A stretch of DNA of 6,074 nucleotides from DASZMJ01 sp035551935. GTDB taxonomy: Bacteria > Planctomycetota > Planctomycetia > Isosphaerales > Isosphaeraceae. Below are positions 1 through 5,841 of this stretch, in pieces. Below the pieces are notes generated by a model that was not told the DNA's origin, did not search any database, and saw nothing but the letters and a program-made list of their open reading frames with translations. Both the position numbers and the translations under genes were made by a program. Position 1 is the stretch's first letter. Every line of letters begins with the position of its first letter. The stretch is from contig DASZMJ010000662.1 of the NCBI GenBank assembly GCA_035551935.1, forward strand, positions 1 to 6,074, read 5' to 3'.

Positions 1-34
1 AAAACCGGGCGCACCCTTTGCGCCCGGTTTTTTT
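1..34. terminator. Rho-independent terminator, probably bidirectional
   Basis: Positions 1-13 are perfectly complementary to 19-31, giving a 13-bp GC-rich stem with a 5-nt loop (14-18). A run of seven T (28-34) follows on the plus strand. The A run at 1-4 supplies the start of a matching T run on the minus strand, so the element could end a plus-strand gene lying left of the window and also the minus-strand transcript that carries the tRNA-Ala. The left window edge cuts the minus-strand tail, so that direction is only inferred. Confidence 0.85.
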
Positions 35-161
35 CGCCGCATCTCACGACCTATCCATAGTTTAGGATTCGTGAAGAAACTGGGCGCGGCGCCCGGAGAA
101 TTCGGAGGGGCCGGCCCATCAATATGATCGGCCCGATGCATGCAACCGGCGGCGCGTGGAA

Positions 162-201
162 TCGGCCGCCGGGGGCCCTTGCAAAGTCACCCGGCGGCCG
201 A
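162..201. repeat. Perfect 12-bp inverted repeat (hairpin) downstream of the tRNA
   Basis: TCGGCCGCCGGG at 162-173 is repeated as its exact reverse complement at 190-201, with a 16-nt loop. The stem is almost all G/C and would be very stable in RNA from either strand. On the minus strand it lies about 80 nt past the 3' end of the tRNA. It has no following T run in either direction, so it is not a standard intrinsic terminator. It could be a 3' processing or RNA-stabilising structure, or a protein-binding palindrome. The rest of 35-282 shows nothing I can name apart from a weak 5-bp hairpin at 82-94; its open frames have no coding character. Confidence 0.6.
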
Positions 202-282
202 CGAGGAGACCGAGATCCACCTCACAGGAGTCTATCGCAAGGCCATGCTCACTTCAACTCCCGTCAGCGGACACGGACCCAG

Positions 283-355
283 TGGAGCGGAAGGGGATCG
301 AACCCTCAACCTCAGCATTGCGAACGCTGCGCTCTCCCAATTGAGCTACCGCCCC
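283..355 (-). tRNA. tRNA-Ala, anticodon CGC
   Basis: The minus strand folds into a complete 73-nt cloverleaf. It has a 7-bp acceptor stem, a 4-bp D stem with an 8-nt loop containing GG, and a 5-bp anticodon stem (last pair G·U) with loop TTCGCAA. The variable loop is 5 nt, and the 5-bp T stem carries loop TTCGATC. The anticodon CGC (plus-strand 320-322) reads the alanine codon GCG. The third acceptor pair is G·U (G3:U70), the known identity element for alanyl-tRNA synthetase, which independently supports alanine. The discriminator base is A. The genomic sequence after it reads CTG, so the CCA end is not encoded and must be added by tRNA nucleotidyltransferase. Confidence 0.96.
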
Positions 356-731
356 ATGTCATTGTCTGACCAGATTCACCGTCGCCTCTTGCCCTCCGTT
401 CCCGCCGGCCGACTTCCCGGGTTTTACCGGGTTTTTCGGGCGACTGTCGCCGATTCTCGGACCAATCGACGCCCGTGGGGATGGATTGTAGCCGGGGGCG
501 GCTCGGGCATCAAGTGGCCGCCAGGCGCGTGCCCCGGGGATCGGGCAGGATCGATGGTTCGCGTCGTGCGAGGTCGGAGGATCGCGGGGATCATCGGTCA
601 TTTCGGGTCGCGGTCGATCGCCCCGTAGGGTGGGCAACAAATCCATATGATCTCCTATGAGCCGAGCCCGCCGTGCGGAGTGACCTCCTCATCGATTCCA
701 TTCATCGGTCCGCGATGCGGGCCCGACGGGG
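356..731. other. Intergenic region between tRNA-Ala and the ATPase gene
   Basis: No convincing gene lies here. A 95-codon minus-strand frame (359-646) starts with ATG after AGGAGA at good spacing. Its composition is rich in Pro, Arg and Asp, its third codon positions are far less G/C-biased than those of the real genes, and it resembles no family I know. The stretch must hold the tRNA promoter (expected just right of 355), but I see no convincing -35/-10 pair. It must also hold the 3' end of the operon transcript, but no hairpin plus T run follows the ATPase stop at 732 on the minus strand. A short plus-strand hairpin at 416-431 followed by TTTTT (432-436) resembles a weak terminator, although no plus-strand gene precedes it. 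Confidence 0.5.
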
Positions 732-3700
732 TCAACCGGCGGCGACGGGGCGTTCGCGGAGCTGGTCGCGGACCTCGGCGAGCCAGGCGTCGTCGGGGAG
801 GCTGTAGGGGCGGAACTTCTCGAGCCGGCCCTCTTCCTCGCTGTGGAAGAAGGCGCGGTTCTGCCCGAGCCGGCTGGCGACGGGCGTGTCGATCAGGGCG
901 CTGGAGTCGTTGGCGCTCATCTGGAAGAGGACGCGGAGCTCGAACTCGCGGAGCGCCTGGCGATCGAACGACCGATTCACATTATTCAAGGAATCGCACC
1001 AGATGATGGTGTGGACCCCCAATGCCGGCCCCTCGCGGAGGACGTTGCCGAGCTGCTTGGCGGGGCTGGCGGCCTTCTCCTCGTCGCCGAACTTGCTGAA
1101 GCCGAAGTCGTCGTCCCCCTTGCGGAGCTCGCGGAACCGCGACAGGTCGTTGATCAGGAGATAGATCGGCGCGACCTCGGCGTCGGGCGATTCGGAGCGG
1201 CGATCGACCTCCTCGGCGACCTCGCCGACGACCTCGGCGAGGTCGCGGACTCCGCCGACGCGCAGCGGGTGGGGGATGACGTCGACGAGCCGCTGGAAGG
1301 CGCCGGCGTGGGCCGAGTCGACGGGGGTGCCGTCGAGGGCGTAGAAGCGGACGCCCGTCGCGGTCGAGTCGGCGTCGTGCTCGGGCGGGGCGTACTGCGC
1401 GGCGAGGCCGATCAGCGCGGTGGTCATGATGCCCAGGGCCGCGACGTCCTGCTGGCCGATGATGAGCAGGTTCGCGCCGCCTTGCGGGCGGAAGACGGCG
1501 GCGGTCGGGTCCTTGATGGCGATCGCCTCGCCGAGCCAGGCCAGCGCCGATCGGGGACGGGCCGGGCGGGCGGGGTCGCGGAGCCGGCCCATCAACAGGT
1601 GGTTCTTGCGGACGTCGGCCGGCGTGTTCCCCTCGAAGACGAGGCGGGGCCGGATCACGCCGGGGTTGCGGGCGCGGTCGAGGTCGCGGAGGCGGCGGAG
1701 GTACTGCTCCTTCTTGTCGTCGGAGAGCCAGACGACCTGGAAGAAGTGGTTCCCCTCGACCATCCCGTTGGCGTCGTTGTAGATCGCCTCGCCGGGCCGC
1801 GACAGCAGCCGGGCGGCCGAGTTGTCCTCGCTCAGGATCAGGTGGGCGTCGCTCTCGCTGCACTGCAAGGCGATCCGGACGGCCATCTGGCCGAGCGTGC
1901 TCCGGGCCAAGGAGTAGGCGCCGCTGAGGGTCTGCGAGCCGAGGTGGACGTGGATGCCGAAGGCGCGGCCCTGGCGGACGAGGCGGTCCAGGAGCAGGGC
2001 GGCCTCCTGCGCGACCTTGTCGTCCTCGACGAAGAACTCCTGGAACTCGTCGACGATCAGGAGGATGCGGGGGGTGGCCTCGTCGCCGTTGGCGTTCCGG
2101 TAGCTGGCCAGGTCCTGGGCGCCGACGGACCGGAACTTCTCGCCGCGGAGCCTCAATTCGGAGTCGAGCCGCTGGAGCACGCTCAGGCCGAACTCGCGCT
2201 CGCTCTCGACGGCGATGACGCGGGCGTGCGGCAGCTCGTTGACGGCGTACGACTGGAACTCGACCCCCTTCTTGAAGTCGATCAGGTAGAGCTCGACCTC
2301 GTCGGGGCTGTAGTGCAGCGCCAGGTTCGTGATCAACGCGTGCAGGAGCGTCGACTTGCCCGAGCCGGTCCGACCGGCGATGAGCACGTGCTGCGACGTG
2401 CCGCGGCCGAGCTTGAGGTTCTGGAGCCTCGTGGCGCCGACGCGCCCCAGCGGCACGTCGATGCCGGGCCGGCTGTCGGAGGTCCACCACCGGTCGGCCG
2501 ACGGGGCGATGACCTCGAACGGCACCTCGACGCGGTTGGCGTCCTTGGCCAGGTGGCCGACCCGCTTGACGACCTCGACGAACGTCTCGGGGTCGGGCGG
2601 CGCGTCGACGGTGAGCGGATAACGGCCCAGCTCCTCGTCCTGGCGGACGAACCGGCCCTCCTTCCAGGCGAGCCGGACGGAATGGGACTCCAGGTCCTTC
2701 AGGTCGCAGCCCGAGGGCATCTGCTGCCTCGTATCCACGCTCAACAGCGTGAAGACCCCGCAACGCGCCCCGCTGCTGACGATGCTGGCCAGCCGCCGCG
2801 CCGCCGACTCGCTGAAGTTGTCCGGGAAGTTCGCCACGACGAGGACGCGGAACGGCTCGGCGACCTCGCCGGCCATCCGGTTGTACTCCTCGATCGTCTC
2901 GTACTCGTTGCGCAGGTACTTCTGGATCACCCGCTCCATGTGCTCGGTCAGGTCGGCGAGGCGCTGCTCGATGTGGGGGGTCTCGGTCCAGATCCGGCTG
3001 GTGACGAGGGCCTCGTCGAAGTCGGTCAGGTGCATGAACGCGGCGAAGTTCTGGCCGAGGCCGACGGGGTCGATGATCGTGAACCGGACCTTGCCCGGCG
3101 GGATCGTCGTCAAGAGCCGGAGCATGACCGCCTGGAGCGCCTGCACGGCCTCGTCGCGACCCTCCGGGTCGCCGGCCTTGAACATCAGCGCCCCCTGCCC
3201 CGGGAACGGCGCCAATGCCGGCAAGGTGAACCGCTCGGGGGCCAGGGCGCGGAGCTTGGGGTCCTTGGCGATGCCCTTGGGGATCTCGGCCAGCGCGACC
3301 TCGTACGTCCCGAACCGAGCGGCGGGGGGGATGGTCGTCGGGCCGCGCCAGCCGTCGGCCAGCGGGTCGGCCCAGTCGGGGAAGATGCGGCGGTCCTCGG
3401 CGTTGATCCACTCGACCCCGGCCTTGACGCGTTCCACGCCCGATCCCCAGCGGTCGGCCAGCGCGTTCCACTCGGTATCGCGGCGTTCCTGGCCCTGCTC
3501 GCGCTGGCGGCGGTAGGAGTCGTGGAGGGCCTTGGAGTCCTCCTCGTAGCGGGCGCGGGCCGCGGCCGTGACCTGCTCGCGGCGCTCGTCGGCCTTGCGG
3601 AGGTCGTCGTCGCGGACCTGGTCGAGCTTGGCGAGCAGGCCGGAATGGCGGGCCTCGAGCTTGGCGAGCTCGTCGTCGCGGCGCTGCTCGATGCCGGCGA

Positions 3701-4679
3701 CCTTGCGGCCCTGGGCGCGCCCGGCCAGGGCGAGCTGCTCGTCGAGCTTGACCTGGAGGGCGTCGCGACGCTCCTGGTACTTCGCGGCGCCCCAGCCCTT
3801 GCCGCGCTCGACGACCAGGACCGAGTCGGCCAGCGCCTGGCAGAGCGCCTTGTAGACCGGCGCGACCTGCGCCCGGGCCCGGGCCCGGAGGGTCACGCGG
3901 AGCGCCACGGCGATGACGAGCGTCGCCCCGGTCGCGATCCCGAGCCGGACCGGCAGGCTCCCCAGGCCCGCGGCCCACAAGGCGACGGCCAGCAGGAGCC
4001 AGATGCCGGCGTCGACCATCAGGTCGAGCCAGCCCTTGACGAACTTCGGCAGGCCGAGGTGCAGGAGCTTGACGAGCAGCGCGTCGAGCGTGGTGATCGA
4101 CTCGCGGATGGTCGGCAAGGGCCCCTCGGCCGTGCCGAACTCGGGGGCCATCGGCTCGGCCTCGCCCGCGTCGGCGACGAACCGGGCGTAGTCCTCGAGG
4201 GTCGCGTCGACGGTGGCCTGGAGCGGCTCGAGGACCTTCAAGTCGGCGAGGAACTGGCGGTCGATCTGGTCGAAGTGCTTCTTCTGGCGGTCGCGCTCGG
4301 CCTCGAAGCCGGTCGTGGCCTGCCACCGGGCCTCCTCGAACGCGGTCTGGGCGGCCTCGAGCGCGGCCTCGCCCTGGGATTCGAGCCTGGCCTTGGTCTC
4401 CTGGTACTCGGCCTGCGCCGCGGCGTGCTCGGTCTCGAAGCGGGCGAGGACCTTGGCGCGGGCCTGCCCGTGCTCGTGCTCGGCGGCGGCGGCCTCGGCG
4501 CGCTGGCGGTCCTGCACGCCCTTCAGGGCGTTGCGGTAGGACCGCTCGCCCGACTCGCTCCGCTCGCGGGACTCGGCCTCGACGGCCGACTCGGCGGCGG
4601 CGCGCTGGGCGGCCAGGGCGGTCAGGTCGCGCAGCAGGGCGGCCTGGCTGTCGATGAGATGCAATTCGGACATGGACAT
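732..4679 (-). CDS. Membrane-anchored FtsK/SpoIIIE-family ATPase, T7SS EccC/EssC-like, three tandem ATPase domains
   Basis: This 1315-aa protein is probably the motor of a type VII secretion-like system, moving WXG100-type substrates across the inner membrane. In order it has an Ala/Glu/Arg-rich coiled coil (about 1-150), a hydrophobic hairpin (about 219-240 and 242-262) flanked by Lys/Arg on both outer sides (N-in/C-in), a second charged coiled coil (about 290-400), and three FtsK-like domains (about 470-690, 740-1000, 1050-1300). Only the middle domain is canonical: Walker A GRTGSGKS (769-776), strand LYLIDFKKG (797-805), Walker B ILLIVDEF (872-879) and GRAFGIHVHLGSQ (904-916). Domain 1 has GDPEGRDE (503-510) and VLVVANF in those places; domain 3 has GQQDVAAL (1075-1082) and LLINDL. 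No FHA domain is evident. A second ATG six bases downstream (first base at 4673) is better spaced from GGGTGG and may be the true start, giving 1313 aa. It is the last gene of the operon. Confidence 0.93.
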   Translation of the reverse strand: MSMSELHLIDSQAALLRDLTALAAQRAAAESAVEAESRERSESGERSYRNALKGVQDRQRAEAAAAEHEHGQARAKVLARFETEHAAAQAEYQETKARLESQGEAALEAAQTAFEEARWQATTGFEAERDRQKKHFDQIDRQFLADLKVLEPLQATVDATLEDYARFVADAGEAEPMAPEFGTAEGPLPTIRESITTLDALLVKLLHLGLPKFVKGWLDLMVDAGIWLLLAVALWAAGLGSLPVRLGIATGATLVIAVALRVTLRARARAQVAPVYKALCQALADSVLVVERGKGWGAAKYQERRDALQVKLDEQLALAGRAQGRKVAGIEQRRDDELAKLEARHSGLLAKLDQVRDDDLRKADERREQVTAAARARYEEDSKALHDSYRRQREQGQERRDTEWNALADRWGSGVERVKAGVEWINAEDRRIFPDWADPLADGWRGPTTIPPAARFGTYEVALAEIPKGIAKDPKLRALAPERFTLPALAPFPGQGALMFKAGDPEGRDEAVQALQAVMLRLLTTIPPGKVRFTIIDPVGLGQNFAAFMHLTDFDEALVTSRIWTETPHIEQRLADLTEHMERVIQKYLRNEYETIEEYNRMAGEVAEPFRVLVVANFPDNFSESAARRLASIVSSGARCGVFTLLSVDTRQQMPSGCDLKDLESHSVRLAWKEGRFVRQDEELGRYPLTVDAPPDPETFVEVVKRVGHLAKDANRVEVPFEVIAPSADRWWTSDSRPGIDVPLGRVGATRLQNLKLGRGTSQHVLIAGRTGSGKSTLLHALITNLALHYSPDEVELYLIDFKKGVEFQSYAVNELPHARVIAVESEREFGLSVLQRLDSELRLRGEKFRSVGAQDLASYRNANGDEATPRILLIVDEFQEFFVEDDKVAQEAALLLDRLVRQGRAFGIHVHLGSQTLSGAYSLARSTLGQMAVRIALQCSESDAHLILSEDNSAARLLSRPGEAIYNDANGMVEGNHFFQVVWLSDDKKEQYLRRLRDLDRARNPGVIRPRLVFEGNTPADVRKNHLLMGRLRDPARPARPRSALAWLGEAIAIKDPTAAVFRPQGGANLLIIGQQDVAALGIMTTALIGLAAQYAPPEHDADSTATGVRFYALDGTPVDSAHAGAFQRLVDVIPHPLRVGGVRDLAEVVGEVAEEVDRRSESPDAEVAPIYLLINDLSRFRELRKGDDDFGFSKFGDEEKAASPAKQLGNVLREGPALGVHTIIWCDSLNNVNRSFDRQALREFELRVLFQMSANDSSALIDTPVASRLGQNRAFFHSEEEGRLEKFRPYSLPDDAWLAEVRDQLRERPVAAG

Positions 4680-4703
4680 CCACCCGTGTTTTCTGGGGTC
4701 GGA

Positions 4704-4910
4704 TCAGGAGCAGTCGCGGCGGGCCTTGGCCAGCAGCTCGCCGATCTGCTGCATCCCGCGGATCGCCTTGTCGGCCTGCGACTCGAGGAGGTGGAGGTGG
4801 TTCTTCTCGAAGTCCCGCGCGACGCCGTCCTCCCAGTGCTCGCGGGTCGAGTCCCAGTGGACCCGCAGGTTCTTCAGCGCGTACTGGAGTTTCGTGGCCC
4901 CCTCGCTCAT
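4704..4910 (-). CDS. Small helical protein, W-x-D variant of the WXG100 type (68 aa)
   Basis: This 68-aa protein is predicted almost wholly helical, and I cannot assign it to a named family. A short helix (about 5-24) leads to HWED at 25-28, followed by a longer helix (about 30-65). W26-x-D28-x5-F34 has the same spacing as W43-x-D45-x5-F51 in the 90-aa WXG100-like protein of this operon, so it may be a shortened second helical hairpin. A second Trp (W19) lies seven residues earlier. It ends in a charged tail with one Cys (RRDCS). There is no signal peptide or membrane segment. Its ATG overlaps the TGA of the upstream 173-aa gene by one base (TGATG), which implies translational coupling, and a run of seven G lies 5 nt before the start. 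Likely roles are partner, chaperone or substrate of the ATPase; that is inference from position and motif. Confidence 0.85.
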   Translation of the reverse strand: MSEGATKLQYALKNLRVHWDSTREHWEDGVARDFEKNHLHLLESQADKAIRGMQQIGELLAKARRDCS

Positions 4911-4924
4911 CACGACCCCCCCAT
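4908..4924 (-). promoter_or_regulatory. G7 tract: RBS of the 68-aa gene and possible -1 slippery site
   Basis: On the minus strand the end of the 173-aa gene reads ATG GGG GGG TCG TGA, and the next gene starts inside this as TGATG. The seven G (4922 to 4916) sit 5 nt from the ATG. They can pair with the CCUCC of 16S rRNA through one G·U pair, so they work as a ribosome binding site. They also form G_GGG_GGG in the zero frame, three bases before the stop codon. A -1 slip here would read on as Val-Val and then straight into the 68-aa frame. The RBS role is likely; the frameshift is a hypothesis. Confidence 0.5.
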
Positions 4925-5431
4925 CTCGGCGGCCGAAGGCGCCGTCGGGGGCGCCAGGGCCAGGTACGCCTCGAGCGCCGCGACCATCTTCTCGAGCAGG
5001 CCCAGCGCGTGCGGCAGTTCCCCTTGCAGGGTGTCGCTCAGCGGCTGCGACTGGGCGCGGTACTCGGTCATGGCGTGCTCGAGGATCGGCTTCCACTTGG
5101 CGATGGTCCGGACCTTCTGCTCGGCCTCCTCGAGCCGCGCCAGGGCGAGCCGCAACGCCTCGCGGGCCTCGGAGAGCCCCTTGGCCTCGGAGTTGGCCTG
5201 CACCAGCTTCTTGCGGTGCATCTCGATCCGGGCCTGGTTGGCCTTCTCGGTCCGCCGCTTGATCTCGGACTTCCAGTAGGCGAGCCGGTCGTTGAGCACG
5301 AAGTTGAGCGTCCGCCGCGCCTCCATGTCGGCGGCGATCAGGGCGTTGCGCGCCTCCTCGGCGAAGAGGCAGAGCACCTCCCGGAAGTCCTGGATCGACT
5401 GGATCGACGTGACGCGTGCCGTGTCGCTCAT
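4910..5431 (-). CDS. Helical/coiled-coil protein of a T7SS-like operon (173 aa)
   Basis: This is a soluble, charged, almost entirely helical protein with no signal peptide or membrane segment. Helices can be drawn at about 12-60, 61-110 (Arg/Lys/Glu/Ala-rich, coiled-coil-like) and 113-160, with Trp at 53 and 113. The tail is short, flexible and Pro/Ala/Gly-rich. It resembles conserved uncharacterised planctomycete proteins encoded beside WXG100-like genes, but I know no function and give no symbol. The arrangement recalls an elongated bundle or adaptor rather than an enzyme; no catalytic motif is visible. The ATG at 5431 is preceded by GGGGGCG 8 nt upstream. It lies 30 nt after the 90-aa gene and overlaps the 68-aa gene by one base. 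The G7 run near its end codes Gly171-Gly172 and may allow a -1 frameshift that fuses it to the 68-aa product (about 242 aa). Confidence 0.87.
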   Translation of the reverse strand: MSDTARVTSIQSIQDFREVLCLFAEEARNALIAADMEARRTLNFVLNDRLAYWKSEIKRRTEKANQARIEMHRKKLVQANSEAKGLSEAREALRLALARLEEAEQKVRTIAKWKPILEHAMTEYRAQSQPLSDTLQGELPHALGLLEKMVAALEAYLALAPPTAPSAAEMGGS

Positions 5432-5461
5432 GGCTCGATCGCCCCCGGGACCGACGGCCCA

Positions 5462-5734
5462 CTAGCGCTGCTGGAGGTACTCCTCGATCCGCTCGGCCTT
5501 GCGCATGAGGAAGGGAATATGCTGATTCGTCGCCTCGGCGAACCGGCCGATGACCGTGAGCGTCTGCTCGAACTCCTCGACGAACTTCTCGTGCTCCTTG
5601 TCGCGCCAGGTCTGCCCCAGGCCGACGAGCTGGCCGTGCAGCGCGGTCATCTGGTTGTGGAGCTCGTCGTTGAACCGCTTCAGGTGCAGCGCGAAGCGGC
5701 GCAGTTCGCCCGGATCGACGATCGCTTGCGGCAT
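5462..5734 (-). CDS. WXG100-like (ESAT-6 superfamily) protein with W-R-D turn (90 aa)
   Basis: This is the first gene of the operon and the likely small substrate or structural partner of the downstream FtsK-type ATPase. The size (90 aa) and layout fit the WXG100 family: helix 1 (about 8-38), a turn LGQTWRD at 39-45 with Trp43 near the middle, and helix 2 (about 46-88) with Phe51 packing eight residues after the Trp. The third motif residue is Asp45, not Gly, so it is a W-x-D variant. WXG100 proteins normally pair as antiparallel helical hairpins. There is no signal peptide, no Cys and no membrane segment. The C-terminus (EEYLQQR) has a Tyr but lacks the YxxxD/E secretion signal of ESX substrates, so export is not certain. 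The ATG follows GGGGGCG by 4 nt, and upstream in-frame extension is blocked by a stop codon. Confidence 0.9.
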   Translation of the reverse strand: MPQAIVDPGELRRFALHLKRFNDELHNQMTALHGQLVGLGQTWRDKEHEKFVEEFEQTLTVIGRFAEATNQHIPFLMRKAERIEEYLQQR

Positions 5735-5782
5735 GGGACGCCCCCGGTCGGGTTCGGCGGTTCGCGCCTTCGACTCGGAACA

Positions 5783-5802
5783 TGGTCACGAAGTGGTCAC
5801 GA
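5783..5802. repeat. Direct repeat TGGTCACGA x2 with 11-bp period (possible operator)
   Basis: TGGTCACGA occurs at 5783-5791 and again at 5794-5802. On the minus (gene) strand this reads GTGACCA-CTTC-GTGACCA: two 7-bp boxes separated by 4 bp, so the repeats face the same side of the helix one turn apart. OmpR/PhoB-family response regulators bind direct repeats of this geometry; the letters do not match the Pho box. The repeat lies just downstream of the proposed start of transcription and 49 bp before the first gene of the operon, a position that would suit a repressor. Confidence 0.4.
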
Positions 5803-5812
5803 CCCACCCTCC

Positions 5813-5841
5813 AAGGTATCCGACGCCCCCACCGCTGTAAA
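5813..5841 (-). promoter_or_regulatory. Candidate sigma-70-type promoter for the four-gene operon
   Basis: On the minus strand TTTACA (5841 to 5836) matches five of six bases of the -35 consensus. It is followed after 17 bp by TACCTT (5818 to 5813), a poor -10 (three of six). GATACC, two bases earlier, is an alternative with a 15-bp spacer. Transcription would begin near 5805, leaving a leader of about 70 nt before the ATG at 5734. The location between two co-directional genes is right, but the -10 is weak and planctomycete promoters are poorly defined. Confidence 0.3.

Noticed and set aside
283..355. tRNA-Ala as an integration site (attachment repeat of its 3' end)
   Set aside because: I found no second copy of the tRNA 3' end in the window and no integrase, so there is no evidence of an inserted element here.
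140..628. Plus-strand frame of 162 codons (and shorter ones at 124-369 and 156-344)
   Set aside because: They run antisense through the tRNA-Ala and have no coding bias or family resemblance.
660..731. Terminator directly after the ATPase stop codon
   Set aside because: Only short palindromes (a GGGCCC core, ATCGAT) occur, with no long stem followed by a T run on the minus strand.
732..4679. ATPase as a chromosome-segregation FtsK or a conjugation coupling protein
   Set aside because: It has no four-helix FtsK N-terminus and no C-terminal gamma winged-helix domain. It has three tandem ATPase repeats and WXG100-like neighbours, which fit a T7SS-type motor; no relaxase or mating genes are nearby.
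982..4683. 1233-codon minus-strand frame overlapping the ATPase gene
   Set aside because: It is an out-of-frame shadow. The product is almost all Arg, Pro, Gly and Ala with no recognisable motif.
843..5279. 1478-codon open frame on the plus strand, antisense to the operon
   Set aside because: It uses the same triplets as the ATPase gene in reverse and is open only because that gene lacks TTA, CTA and TCA codons. Its product is a low-complexity Gly/Ala/Val/Leu/Asp/Arg string with no domain, while the minus strand carries clear Walker motifs.
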